Shown piece after piece: positions 39,698 to 52,184 of a stretch of 64,000 nt of DNA. The position numbers and the translations under genes are program-made. A model generated the notes under the pieces. It ran no database searches, was not told where the DNA came from, and saw nothing but the letters and a program-made list of their open reading frames with translations. Source of the stretch: Talinum fruticosum (lineage: Eukaryota; Streptophyta; Magnoliopsida; Caryophyllales; Talinaceae); assembly GCA_021018815.1 (NCBI GenBank), contig JAITYX010000010.1:7517501-7581500 (forward strand). Reading direction: 5' to 3'. Every line of letters starts with the position of its first letter. Positions within the stretch are counted from its first letter, which is position 1.

Positions 39698-41545
39698 TAG
39701 GGCGAGCATGGGTCGGCTCGGTTTGATTCGGGAGTTTCGGTTCGGTTAACTGGATTTTCGGTTTGGAAAACGTAAATCGAAGCTGTAACCGGATAAATCG
39801 GTTAATTGGATATCGGTTAATCGGATTTTTCGATTCGATTCAACGGTTAACCGAAACTGTTATCAATTTAACTTTAAACCATATATGCAATTGGAAAAAT
39901 AAATAGGCTTTGCAAATTTTGTGCTGCGACAGTAACTTATTTTTTTATCATTAACAATTAAAAAGTCAATAAATTCATACTAATAGTAAGGCAGTGGCAG
40001 TAACAAATAGTAACAGATTAAACTGAAAAACATTATCTCTCTCACCTCTCTTTCTCTTTCTTACTCCATTTGCCACCTCCGAAGAGCAACTCGGCCCTGA
40101 CTACTTCATGAAAAATGGTCAATCCGTTGGCAAAGTTGGGTATGGAATTGATGGAAATGGCAAATACGAATATTTCACTTGGATTATAGGGCTTAATTGG
40201 GTTCAGGCTTGAGTTGTTGCTTTTCATCTTAATTGGTTTTTTATCTTCTCTCCTTTGCTCTTCTTCAATGAAATCCCCCAAACCATATCTTGGATATTTT
40301 AAATTGAAAACATCAATTTATTACCTCTATTGATATCAGGTATGCTTATTGGAATTTATTTGTGTGTTTTTCTTCTGTGGTACATCATACAAATTCACCC
40401 ATTTGTGAAACGAGGAGAAGAGGAATTGAGTTGGAAATTAAAACTTTGAGCTCTTATGTATTTCCCTTGTGTGACGTTAAACGAGTGGCAATTAAAAAAT
40501 ATTAGGGTAAAGCTATTGAAGGTTGGCATTGAAAATATGAATTCATCATCTTCTTCTGGGTATAATGATGGGCGGCTATGGAGGTCTTGGAGGGGAGAAG
40601 AGAGGGTCAGTAGCAGTAAGAACAAAACGCGGGTGTCGGGGAGGGGGTGGGAGTTGGGATAATGGGTAGGGTAATGTAAGAGAGATGGGTTATTATTAAC
40701 TTGTTCCACCAATTAAAGTTAAAAATTTTCAATGGTTGAGATTTGTTCATTTCTAATTAATGATTCAGATTTATCAATTATTATAGTTGAAAAAAATTAA
40801 TCATGATAGAATTTTCATTAAAAAAATTATCCATTTATGAGTTTAGGGTTTCTGGAGTGGTTCTAATGTTAGAAATTAAAAAAATTATCCATTTTACTTA
40901 ACTAGTGTGGATCCGTGCTATGCACGGAACTGATGTTGTAAAATGCATAATTTACGAAATTATTGAATTACGCAGCGATATTGTACTTGTGAGTTTCTTT
41001 TTCTCGATCATTTAATTTTATTGAATGATTTCACTTTTAACAACATTCTTATACATGTTATCCCCTCATAACGAAAATGCTTTCGTGACTCATCAAAGTT
41101 ATTAGAACCCAACACATAAAAATTATTAGAGCCCAGTGAGACATTCATCTTTCAATCATTCTAAATTTCAAAAGAATAAATAAATAATCTAAAATAATAA
41201 ATAAAAAAATGTTAAAAAATATCATTAAGGTTTTAAGATTACACATTAATTGGGCATATGTTTGCCCGCCAAGGCCTAGATGTGGTATTGCCTATCCCCA
41301 AGCCAGAAACCAGATTCCCAAAAAATTATAAAAAAATGCAAAAAACACATATTTTTCATCTTAATATTTTATAAAAAAATATTAAAATAATTATCGGGTC
41401 GGTTTCGGTTAACCGGTGGTTTCAAAGTCGTGAACCGGATAAATCGGTTAATCGGATATCAATTAACCGGACATTTAAATCGGTTCGATTAACCGAAAAA
41501 TCGGTTCGGTTTTACCGGTTTTCGGTTCGGTTGATTAGTTCCGAT
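39698..41545. mobile_element. Element with CGGTTAACCG-type subterminal motifs (hAT-like), interrupted
   Basis: At 39,698 a TAGGGCGAGCATGGGTCGG-like end is followed by many copies of CGGTT, TTCGG and TTAACCG to about 39,870. A second cluster with GGTTAACCGG, TAAATCGGTTAATCGG and TTCGGTTCGGTT lies at 41,395-41,540. This style of end is common in non-autonomous hAT elements of plants. I see no exact terminal inverted repeat or 8-base target duplication, and the inside is broken by a Helitron 3' end at 40,902. Low certainty on family. Confidence 0.4.
40902..40935 (-). mobile_element. Helitron 3' terminus (minus orientation)
   Basis: Read on the minus strand: CCGTGCATAGCACGG, a perfect six-base-stem hairpin with loop ATA, then ATCCACACTAG and host T at 40,901. 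This is a textbook Helitron 3' end. The matching 5' end should lie to the right, but I did not find a clear one before the dioxygenase gene at 42.2 kb. Confidence 0.75.
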
Positions 41546-42231
41546 TTATTGCTTTTTTTTGACAAAAAAAGCCTAGAAAGCTAGCTGCAAGCAACAAGAA
41601 ACAAGAAACGGTATTATATGAACAAGTCTTAAATATATTAAATTTCAGGTATTAGTTGTTCATGTATTTTTATTTACTCAAAAAAATCGAGCATTTAATA
41701 ATATAATATTAACAGGTACATTTTTATCGGTTTCTTAGAACAAGTGTAAAATATGGCCTAAAAATGTTTATTGTCTTTAATATGAGATCTTATATAGTCA
41801 AATATCTTTTTGAGCATATAATAAAAGATAAAAAAGAATCTTAAACCCCATTGTTTCAAGTGGATTAATGTGAATGTTTTACAATTACCGATTAAAACAA
41901 AAATACAAACACGTTGACTCTAGTCATAGGGGAGGTGTTACTTGGAAACTTCAATCTAGGATTGCCTCACAAAGTGGGTGAGTTAATATTTGTGCTCATG
42001 CTAAAATTAGATTTTTATCAGCCACTGTTTGCCTAAAGATGTTTCGTTCACAAACTTTCAATCATTCCATCAACCTTGTACAAAGAATAAATTTGATGCA
42101 ACAAGAAAGTCCAAACCTTGGACCATATAACCCTATGAGTTTTTACTTATTCACAGTTGAAGAAAAGAACACCAATGGACATGCAAATCATAATGCGACG
42201 AAACAAATCGTATATATATAGTACATGAAAG

Positions 42232-44036
42232 TTAACTAGCAGAGGTGAACTTGTAGGATGCGTAAGATACAGTGCCAAGGCCCCAGCTGTGATGAACGAG
42301 CTCTGCCTTTGAGTCCTCCCCAGCTGCACCCATGGCTACATGTAATGGGTAGAAGTGATCCGGTTCTGGGTGAGCTCTTTGTGCGTGTGGAGCTTTCTCC
42401 TCATAGTTGTTCACGTCTTCATACCTGAGAAGGCAAAGAAATAGTTTAAAAGCATGGAACAATTATCTTCAAAACATAAGACTATCCGAAGGTGTTTTGC
42501 AAGGTCAAGATGGCTTTGTTTACACCTTTCAACCAATGCACTGGCCACGTTTCTATTCAAGAAATAGAATTAACATTTCACACGCCATTCCCGCGTATTT
42601 TCACAAGTCATGTAAACCAACATATAGAAAGCCAAGTACGATGATCCGAATTATCTTTCCCAAATATACCACAAAAGTTAGAACCAGGATCAATGCAATA
42701 GGGACCAATGCAGCAGACAGAAGCAACAAACAATCAGATTAAGGTAAGCGGATGCTATTTCATGAACCCAATTCTCTAGGCCAACCTTGTTCTTCAACAG
42801 TTAAAACAAATGATTTTTAGAACTCATGGCATCACAATGTTCTAATCCATATATGGTTTTCCCACAAACTTAGAGCTTATGTGTTGCCTCAAGGCAAATA
42901 ATCAGAATGCATTTACCTAACAGATACAGTTAATTGAGATGTAGGATTTTCGCCTCTGGGGCTAATTTCAATTATATTAGATCCTGGCCATTCATAAATT
43001 CAAGACAATTCTCACGAATTACAATCAGATTCCAGAATATTAAAAATTGATCTAAAAGGGTTAGAACAGAAAAGCTACCTTCCACTTATCAGAGCTTCTT
43101 CTAGCCATTTATCAAATTCTGCTGCCCACGGGGCAACCTTCACAGCATTCTTGTCAAGCTCCCTCAAATTGTGTGTTGCACTTCCTGAACCAATGATGAG
43201 AACACCCTCCTCCTTAAGGGGGCCAATGCTTGTCCAATCTTATAGTGATGTTTGGCATCCTTGTGCTGCTGAATGGAGAGCTGACAAACAGGGATGTCGG
43301 CCTCAGGATACATGAGCATGAGAGGCACCCATGCACCATGATCAAGCCCACGCTTCTTGTCCAAGTGCACACACTTGAAACCTGAGTTCATGAGATTTTC
43401 TTGCACTCGCTTTGCCAAATCTGGAGCCCCTGGAGCTGGGTAATTGAGCTGTAAACCAATGAGAGAGATTAGTTATTCCCCATCCATAGACATCATCAGA
43501 TAAAGGCAAGGTTCAACAGTTATTTGCCCAATTTCAAGAGACAGAACCCAAAAACATGAAGCACAAACAAAATTCATAATTCATCAAAGAGATAAAGAGA
43601 GAAACACCTTGTACAAGTGATCAGGAAATCCATAGAAATCGTGGATGGTATCAGAGCAATTAACGGCAGTAACTGACGGTTCATCAGTCTCCCAGTGGCC
43701 AGAGACAACTAGGATGGAATTGGGTCTCTGCAAGTAGATTTTCTCTCGCCAACTCTTCAAGAAATGCCTCGCTGGAATCGAATCATCAACAGAGAGCATC
43801 GGTGATCCATGGGAGATGTAGAATGTCTCCTTCACATATAAACTCATAGTTGTCTTGAATTTGTTCTTAGTTTTCAAGAAACTGAAGACAGGAGCCTTTG
43901 ACTTCAGAGAACCGTTGTTCGAATAGCATATAACCAAGAATGCCAAAATAAAGAAGAAGATGCTCAGAAACAGGAGGTTCTTTGGTGCGTTTTTCCACAG
44001 GTTTAGATTTTGCAACTCATGTTTTGTCAAAGTCAT
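42232..44036 (-). CDS. DODA: Extradiol ring-cleavage dioxygenase copy A (LigB/DODA-beta type; 1-bp frameshift in exon 2)
   Basis: Three exons: 44036-43608, 43448-43079, 42424-42232. Exon 1 carries [16 protein letters not shown] and SGHWETDEP; exon 2 [20 protein letters not shown] and [12 protein letters not shown]; exon 3 [20 protein letters not shown]. The His residues of SHG, GHWET and PLHV are the expected metal ligands of this family, which opens catechol rings (in the alpha branch, L-DOPA). THNLR instead of an HPxxxTP motif marks the beta/LigB branch. In exon 2 one base is missing in GCCCCCTTAAG (copy C has GCCCCTCTTAAG), shifting APLKEEG to APLRRR; beyond it the original frame is intact. 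An upstream ATG at 44,036 adds about 63 residues with a hydrophobic stretch before the usual start at 43,847. Either a young pseudogene or an assembly error. Confidence 0.82.
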
Positions 44037-45200
44037 AACTAGGCATTTAAAAACCCATAAACCAAAAATGCGAAAATGACACATGACCTGACCTCACCAA
44101 GGACGGGGAACCAACCCCCATTTCCTCTATTTTGGTGCTTTGTTCATTTGAAAGGGGAATTGGATTCTCTTTTTTTTTCCCCTCTCTCAGGAGAAGCTTA
44201 CGCCTAATATTAAATTGGGCCGGACTGTTACTTAATCTGAATATTTCTTGCTTAGCATGTGGAAGTGGACGATCGTTCTAAGCAAATTGCAGATTATTAT
44301 ATAGGAAAATGTTGATGTTAACTCAACAACCTGATGCGATCATTTTCATGTGAATACTGTAATTTCATCTCTTTAGAGGTTGCAATTCATTTTGGAAGGA
44401 TAATCTGAAAATGCAATATCTTGGACTTTGCTATCCCCCTTTATCTTCACATTTGAACTTTAGTCTTATTCTCTCTGATCAGAGAGGTTCCTCAAAAAAT
44501 ATTTGAAAGTATTTCTTACATTCTGAAAGATTAGATTCCTTCCGGGGGGAGCAACTGTAAAAACTTAAGTTAGTGAAATTATCAAATAATCATCTTGTAA
44601 AAGGCCTTTTCCTTGAACAAACTATCAAGAGTATTTTATACTGCAATTGAATATTTGCCAAACACCCCTCCCCCTACAGTTTAAGAATCAATGGGTAAAA
44701 AATTTATGTTGAACAGTCTACTTGAACAGACAAAGCAGTTAGCCGGCTGATCATTTAAAAAGCTAGGATTCTTGGTTTATCCATGTGTACTAGTTAAACA
44801 CCCCTCCCCCACACCTTTTTTTCTTAAGACCAAGCTTGAGGAAATCATTGTTGCAATGGAAAATATTGGATAGTGGAGAATTTCAATGGAAAAATATGTT
44901 TGATTGGTGTTCCTTTTAATAGTAAGGAACTGTAAGGTTTATTGTAAAAAGTTGTACAACAATTGTATGAAAGTACTTAGTTGTAAGGAGTTGCAAGAAG
45001 CTGGGATATAAAGTTGTAAGCTAAAGGTAAAAGAAACATGTCGATATCAACAAAATGCAATTCAATGAGAGCTTCATTATCTCTCAATTTTTGTAGGTGT
45101 ACCCACAAAGATGAACAAAATGCAATTCAATATCTTCATTCGCTGCTTAACAAACATACGCAGAGGAGAGAGAGAAAGAGAGAGAAAAATCAAGAGAAAT
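44037..45200. other. Promoter side of dioxygenase copy A and flanking DNA
   Basis: A TTTAAA-type TATA-like sequence lies at 44,043-44,053 (minus strand), a few bases before the upstream ATG. The next 250 bases (to about 44,340) match the region upstream of copy B (51,060-51,310), and AGCTTGAGGAAATCATTG at 44,833 matches 51,331. So the duplication unit included the promoter. No further gene is seen. Confidence 0.6.
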
Positions 45201-46065
45201 AGTAACAGAACTTGGAAAATCATCAAACACAATAGAGAATTAGCAAATTACCTTCTGAACATGATTGGCGTGCATAATCACAAGAAAACAGAAGAAAGTG
45301 ATGGCGGTGGATACTCGAGTGCAGAGTGCAGATCTAACTGTAGGGGTTCACGTTCACCACGGACGAAAAGGAAAAAGTGTGTTCAGGCAGCAGTCAACAC
45401 GGGCTGCCCGTGTCCGCCGACACAGCCCGTGTTGGCTGCAAGGGTTGTGCCAGCCGCCCAACTCCCGGGTATTTTGATTTTGGCCGTTTTGTGTCGGTTT
45501 CTTGTGAGTTAATGCGTGTTTAAGACCTCTAAATGTTAGGTTTAAGGCTTGTAAATGTAATTTGACTAGTTATGGCTATATATAATCAGTGTTATCCTCC
45601 ATTTTTGTATGCAAGTGAGTAGTGTATTACAAAGTGAAGCAAGTGAGTGCTTGAGGGAAATTCTTTGTAAATTACTCAAAATCTAGTGCATCGATTTCAT
45701 GGTTTTTCCAGGGTTTGGGTTTTCCACGTTAAAATCTTGTGTCCCAAAATTCTTATTCATTTTCTTTTATCCAAAGTCTCATTATTGTGAACCCGACCCC
45801 AACAAACCTCTCTCTAACAATAATAAACGTCTGTTCCGGATCCATCCCCATCTCTCTTTCCCTCTCGTCCCACCGAAAAATGCCAGCGATTTTTAGATTA
45901 CCCGTCTAGGTTTTCGGCAATTCTTCAATTAATCGACGACCCAAGCCCTAAATTCGAGTTTACCATTGCGATCACTAACAAGAATGAGGGTTTCGTCTTT
46001 GAATGTATGAGATATTGTACAAGTTCAACAGGTAGTCCATGCTTGAGAGGGAGGGAGGGGACCGC
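45200..46065 (-). pseudogene. Copy of the membralin promoter and first exon, split by a solo-LTR-like insertion
   Basis: The sequence repeats 21,960-22,400 in the same orientation. It has GATTGGCGTGCATAATCACA (compare AATTGGCGTGCATAACCACA), then AATAAACGTCTGTTCCGGAT at the start codon region, then GAATGTATGAGATATTGTAC in the upstream part. On the minus strand the start reads MDPEQTFI (ATG at 45,845); the exon end with donor is at 45,252. Between them lies foreign DNA (45,380-45,804). The exon has also gained a stop in the part after the insertion. No other membralin exons follow. This is a partial, dead duplicate located between dioxygenase copies A and B. Confidence 0.88.
45380..45804 (+). 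mobile_element. Solo-LTR-like insertion (Copia type), about 425 bases
   Basis: The insert begins TGTTCAGG and ends CCCCAACA, so its edges form the TGTT/AACA inverted repeat common in Copia LTRs. Inside are a TATATATAA box (about 45,574) and GGTTTTCCACGTTAAAATCT near the end, which is typical of such LTRs. No primer-binding site follows the right edge; the membralin-copy sequence resumes at once. I find no exact 5-base target duplication (AAGTG and AACCT flank it), so the left edge may be off or mutated. Confidence 0.6.
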
Positions 46066-46292
46066 AATAGTTACCCTATTGAAGAAAGCTACGCCATCGA
46101 AACTATTAAAAGTTTAAAAAGGTTTATTAAAATAGATTAATGGTTTGTTATTGTGATTTTAAATTTTCATTGTATTTAAATATCTAAATATTTACTCTAT
46201 AATTTATAACTACTCTAAAATTTGCTTCGCTCCTTTTTCTATCCTTTCTGAAATTCAAACTAAATTGTTTTTATTTTATCAAATATTGAAAC

Positions 46293-46295
<3 letters not shown>

Positions 46296-46341
<46 letters not shown>
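46296..46341. repeat. (AT)n microsatellite
   Basis: An uninterrupted alternating AT run of about 45 bases. Confidence 0.95.
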
Positions 46342-46344
<3 letters not shown>

Positions 46345-47997
46345 GATTGTACTAAGCATTTATTTACTAAACTTTTCCAAATGTCATCATAAATATTTGT
46401 TCATAAAAAAAATGATTAAAAATATTGTATGACTAGAAATATTATCATTCAAATAAAAGCAAATCTAATTCGAAAATAAGTCCTTGATAAAAAAAATTTA
46501 AAAAAACCTCCCTTTACAAATATATAACACAAATAATTTTTCCCTCTAATTAGCTCTTAAATCCCATTTTCTTTTTAAACTAATTATTTTTCTTTAAATT
46601 AATTCTCCCTTTAAATATATTAGTATAAACATATTTATCTCTTACTCTCTACATATTAATTAGACCATTGTTGGCATGAAATCCCTTTTGTGTAAAAATT
46701 ATTTATTTTATCTCAAATCCCATATTATTTTCATTAGAAGTTATCATATCTTTTAACACTACTTGAATCATGATCTTTTATTTATTTTTTTACATATTTT
46801 ATATCATTATTATGCCATAATAACAATAACAACCCTACAAGAGAGCATTCAAGTGGATATAAAACTGACTATAATTTATCTTCCAAATTTCTCATTAACA
46901 TGATCATACTGTTGTATATTGTCTTACAATATATTCGGATATTTAAATTTTTATAAGTGAATATTTTGAATTAATTTTTTTATTTCTATTTTTTGGTTTT
47001 TTTTTTTTGTAGAATTGCCAACTTTTGATATAATTTTATATTCTAAGAATTGAATATTACTTAAATTTCTCTTCAGATAAGTCAATATTATTAATGGGAC
47101 ATTATTATTTAAGCTTTGGTTCATAGTTGAAATTTATCAATGTATGATTTCTTTTGTTTGACCAAGAATATAATGCATTTCGATTCATAAGTTTTTATCA
47201 ATGTATGATTATGTTATTGTAATGTTTATTAGCAATTTTAATTACAATAAAAATATTAATGTTTAAACTTTGTTGTAGATTCTAAATTATTGAATTTTAT
47301 GATGGTTGAATTATACGTAATTCTTAAAGTTTTCTCTCTTTTTTTTTTTGACGATGTTGAAAGATTACATTTATTTGAATTAGACTACCAAGGTATAATA
47401 GTTACATGAATGAAAAACTTTGATGGAAATGTACTCCTTATGTGTGCTTATAAATTGTATACCTACAAATTATATAATTTTAAATGGATTATTTTCAAGA
47501 TAAATATCTATTTGTCTTAAAAGGGTAGAAGTAGAATTTTGTGCGTTAGTATTGTAATGATATATACAAGTCTATTATTGATAATTTATACTCATATGTA
47601 CAAACATTTAAATTTTTAATCATGGTTATTAAACTGCCGATCCTACGGTTTTACGATTAATTGGAATCTTATGATCCTAATTTAATTTCAAAAATATATG
47701 GTAAAATTGTAAAGTGATTCTACAAATACACGATCCGATCTACAATTTTAAATAAAATTCATAAAGTATTCACACATAATTATATTTAGAATTCATTACA
47801 ATAGTATACTTCTATATCAAAATCTTCGACAAAGTATAGTTGCACTAAATTTTTATAAATCCTCATGACTTGTTTACTAATATTTTTATTTTTATTAAAA
47901 AACAATTTCGATTCCAATTCTAACCATCCCCGATCGATTTTAAATAGGATATCTACTCTAACAACCTTGATTTTAATGTATTAGGTATTTTTTACTT

Positions 47998-48100
47998 AGA
48001 TTTTTTACTAATATTTTTACTAATATTTTTACTAATATTTTTACTACTCTAACAATCGATTTCAAATACTTCTGTTTACTAATATTTTTACTAATGGTAT
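47998..48100 (+). repeat. Short minisatellite, unit TTTTTACTAATA
   Basis: About four tandem copies of a 12-13 base unit (TTTTTACTAATA) lie at 48,002-48,050. Two more single copies follow at about 48,080-48,100. Confidence 0.7.
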
Positions 48101-48494
48101 ATATACACAGTTAGACAATTAGATTTTTTACTTATGTATGCAAGCATTTTAAAACATTATGATACATATAGTTAAAAGATGAGATTTTTGGCTCATATCA
48201 TGAGATTTTTTTCACCTAAAGATCACTTTTATTAGGCATTTTTTTCATAAAATAAATATTTTGTACCCTATTATGAGTTATTAGGGACAAATAGTAATAG
48301 TTTTGACACCATATATTTTTATTAATTTATTCATAAGTAGGATTTATATCATTTTTGTTTTTGGAATTATTGTTTTAAAAGTATTATTACAAAAGATTTT
48401 CATGTTATTTAGAATTTATTGTTTTACATAACAACTATAGTTAAAATTTCACCTATTAAATGATAGAAATTTCTCTTTAATATTTTTACATATT

Positions 48495-48529
48495 AATTTA
48501 TCCGGTGATTTAGAACGGGCACAAACTAG
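48495..48529 (+). mobile_element. Helitron 3' terminus (plus orientation), degenerate hairpin
   Basis: GAACGGGCACAAACTAG ends at 48,529 and is followed by host T. The GGGCACAAACTAGT tail is typical of plant Helitrons. The left hairpin arm is worn (CCGGTGATTTAG). A 5' end was not found. Confidence 0.5.
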
Positions 48530-49614
48530 TATTTAAAATACATATGTATTCATACTTTGTTTATTTTTTAATATTCATTCCTCCAATATTTGTGTCTTCG
48601 GAGTGGTTTTTATTATTTAAATAAATATAAATTAGTTTCTTAAAGTTAAGATTTATATATCTCTTTTACTTTTGTTTTAAAGTAAAAAGTATATATATAT
48701 TTTTAGAATAATAGATGAATTTTATTAATTGGAGGATGTACAACATGCCATCTACAATAAAAATTGAACTCAAATAAATTCATAGTTAAAATAAATAAAA
48801 TAAATCTTTTGATTGAAAAAGTAATTGAAACTCTTCTAAATGCTCCTCTTTCACTCAATCATTGCTTCATCATACAGACTCTAACGAGAATATCCACAAA
48901 TCTTGTGTAGTCTCTTATTGAATACATTATTTGTTGTAGTAATTTGAATTTGAATAATTGATACTTGTTGTAAACCGATCTAACAATCAATCAACAATTT
49001 AAATATATACAAGCATGATACTATGCAAAAAAAAAAAGACTGGTAGAATCGCTACAAAAGAAAAAGACAATACTAATCATTAAAAAAGGGTATGGAGAGA
49101 CTCTCACAAATGGAGAGAGACTAATTATTTATAGAGAAAATATTATATAAAATACAAAAGAAAAAAAAGAGATTGGGGGTTACCATTGACAAAAAGCCAA
49201 TGGCAATCCTTAAGAAAAAGAGGTAGGGTTTTCTAGATATAAGGAGGAGAGAGGAGAAAGATGAAGAGGCTATGATTTTTCATGTCAAATCTATTAAGTA
49301 TTAACGAATATTAAGAACCAAATTATGGGTGAAAGGTATGATTGGATAATTTTAAAAAATAAAATTTCCTATATTATTTAAAACGGTTTTACTAATTGTC
49401 GCCGTTAGGTGACGGATAAGAAGGCTTAAGATTTCTTTTTTATTTTTTCTTCTAGAAAAAACTAGAACTAAAATTTATGCAATCTTATTTTTGGTAAGAA
49501 TTTAACTTTTTTAAAATTTTTATTAGAAAAAATAAAACATAAATTTACAATAATATAAGTTTTTCTTTTTTTTTTTTTTTGGTAGAGTTCATTCCCACTA
49601 GTGGTACATGAAAG

Positions 49615-51005
49615 TTAAGTAGCAGAGGTGAACTTATAGGACGCGTAAGATAAAGTGCCAAAGCGCCAGCTGCGATGAACGAGCTCTGCCTTTGAGTCCT
49701 CCCCAGCCGCACCCATGGCTACTTGTAGTGGGTACAAGTGATCTGGGGTTGGGTGAGCTCTTTTTGCATGTGGACCTTTCTCCTCATAGTTCTTCACATC
49801 TTCTTGCCTAACAAGCCAAAGAATTAGTTTCCAGGCAGGAAAGAATGACCTAAAAAACATAACTATTGGAGGGCGGAGGTGGGGTTGTAGATCTTCCATG
49901 TCATAGGAGTCGAGCTATTATTGATTTAAAAGGGCTAAAACAAAAGGCTACCTTCCACTTATCAGAGCTTCTTCTAGCCATTTATCAAACTCTGTCGCCC
50001 ACAGGGCAACCTCATCAGCATCCTTGTCAAACTCACCCAAATTATGGGTTGCACTTCCGGAACCAATGATGAGAACACCCTCCTCCTTAAGGGGGCCAAT
50101 GCTTGTCCAATCTTATGGTGGTGTTTGGCATCCTTGTGCAGCTGAATGGAGAGCTGACAAACGGGGATGTCGGCCTCTGGATACATGAGCATGAGAGGCA
50201 CTCATGCACCATGATCAAGCCCACGCTTCTTGTCCATGTGCACACACTTGAAACCTGAGTTCATGAGAAGCTCTTGTACTCGCTTAGCCAGAACTGGCGC
50301 CCCTGGAGCTGGGTAATTGAGCTGTAATCGAATCGGAGACCGAAAATGAGAAACTAATAAGATTGATTCCATAAATGTTATTCCTTCTCTTTAACCTCTC
50401 TTATTGCTTACTTCGATATGTCATCAAAGTCATGCACTGAGAGTTGAATTTCTCATGTCACTCTTCACCCAAAACAACGTCAATAATATGAATACCAATA
50501 TCTTCTAACTCCATCCCACTATGAGTTAATAGTCATCATCGATTAAGAGATAAATAGAGAATACCTTGTACAAGTGATCAGCAACAGGAAAATCATAGAA
50601 ATCATGGATGGTATCAGAGCAATCAACAGCGGTAACTGCAGGTTCATCGGTCTCCCAGTGGCCGGAGATAACTAGGATAGAATTGGGTGTCGGCGAGTAG
50701 ATTTTCTCTCTCCAACTCTTCAAGAAATCCCTCGCCGGCATTGGATCATGACAGAGATAATCGATGGTCCATGGGGGATGAAGAATGTCTCCTTCACATT
50801 CAAACTCATTGCTGTTGTAATTTGATCCAGGTTTTCTGGAAACTGAAAACAGGAGCCTTTGATTTTAGATAACTGCTATTCAAATAACAATTGAACGCAA
50901 ATGCAACAAAGAAAGAGATGATGATGACGCCTCAAACAGAAGGCTTTTTGGTATGTTGTTTTCAGCAATTTTGGAATGTACAACTTGGGTTTTTTCATCG
51001 TCATC
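49615..51005 (-). pseudogene. Extradiol dioxygenase copy B (LigB/DODA-beta type), pseudogene
   Basis: Three exons are recognisable: 50809-50565 (plus a degenerate upstream extension to about 51,005), 50321-49952, 49807-49615. Family motifs remain: [52 protein letters not shown]. Lesions: a net frameshift in exon 1 between the worn HG(S)P motif and [10 protein letters not shown]; a two-residue insertion in exon 1 ([10 protein letters not shown]); a nonsense codon in exon 2 where Trp of GAWVPLM is TGA (50,202-50,204); the same GCCCCCTTAAG one-base loss as copy A; PLH changed to PLQ in exon 3, which removes a metal-ligand His. The N-terminal extension seen in A and C is broken by stops. Intron 2 is only 144 bases. 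Dead under any reading of the assembly quality. Confidence 0.9.
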
Positions 51006-52184
51006 ATTTGGTATTTAAACCCAAAAGCCGAACGTGACATACGAAAACTGACCTTCTACAGGAACCAATCCCCATTTCCTGTATTTTGGTGCTTTGTATA
51101 TTTGAATGTGGAGTTGAATTCCTTTTTCTTTTCTCCAGAAGAAGCTTAAGCCTAATATTAAAAATGGCTGGATTGCTACAACTATATTTTTGTTTGGCAT
51201 GTGGAAGTAGACGACCATTAAAAAAAGAGTGGTTCTATACAAATTGCAGAATAGTATACAGGAATGTTGACTTTAACAACCTGATGCAGCCTTTTTCATG
51301 TGAATTCTCATCTTTCTTCTAAATACTAAACTTGAGGAAATCATTGTGGCAATGGAAAATGTGGGGATAGAGGCGAATTTCAGTGGGAGAAATATTCTTG
51401 ATTGGTGTTAGAGATATCAGCAAAACAGCTTATACACTTCTAATTGGTTGGCTCAAGAAGAACGGGCAAACAACTCGAGTCATTTTCGGGTTAGATTTTT
51501 CATTCAGGTGGCTCATAGGATTTAGAAGACATCTTGCAAATTGTTGAACTGATAGTAGCAGCTGAAGCAATCGCTAGCTGATTAATTCTCCAGCAATAGC
51601 TCCTTCAGCCTATTGTCATACGCCCTTGCCATTTTGAGTTTGACCACGGATCTAGAGATTTGATTGATTAATTAGCTAACTCACCTAAAAATTTCTCGAT
51701 GACAACTTTTTAGTTTTTACCATACCTTTTCACAGAAAGAGTACACTAGCAAAACATCCTATGAGCTTCATAACCTTTCAATTTCTATTGGTGTACCCAC
51801 AAAGATGAACAAAATGCAATTCAAATCTTCATTCGTTCATAAAAAATTGAAGCTCTCATCTCTATTGGTTGATCAATAGCAAAAAGTTTCTACACTCAGG
51901 GTCTTTTAACTTCAACACTTCACCCAAACAAATTTACCATGTCATTGTGCCAAAATATTTCATTCACAAACGAGATCCAATCACTCCAACAACCTTTACA
52001 AAGGGTGATACAACAAAAAAAAAAAAATCAAAACCCTATATCATATGATCCACACAGAATTTCACTCTTATTCAAAGTTGAAGGAAAAACATCAATAGAC
52101 ATACAAATAATGGATTAATGGTACAACAACAGAAACTATATATGGTAATTGAAAAGTTATCCGTATGGTTATGGTAAATGAAAG
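51006..52184. other. Promoter side of copy B and 3' flank of copy C
   Basis: TTTAAATACC lies on the minus strand at 51,011-51,020. The part to about 51,400 matches the flank of copy A. From about 51,770 the sequence matches two places: 45,090-45,140 (CCCACAAAGATGAACAAAAT) and, from about 51,950, the 3' flank of copy A near 42,040-42,120. These matches outline the tandem duplication unit. No separate gene. Confidence 0.55.

Larger units (their letters stand above)
46066..49590. other. AT-rich intergenic DNA without a gene
   Basis: It holds an (AT)n microsatellite at about 46,296-46,341, a short minisatellite near 48,000-48,055, a Helitron 3' end at 48,526-48,529 (plus orientation) and many A/T runs. 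No coding sequence is recognised. It separates dioxygenase copy A from copy B and interrupts the duplicated flank. Confidence 0.55.

Noticed and set aside
40456..40712. Overlapping frames on both strands suggesting a gene.
   Set aside because: Low-complexity Ser, Leu and Gly content, no family match, and no splice-supported partner exons.
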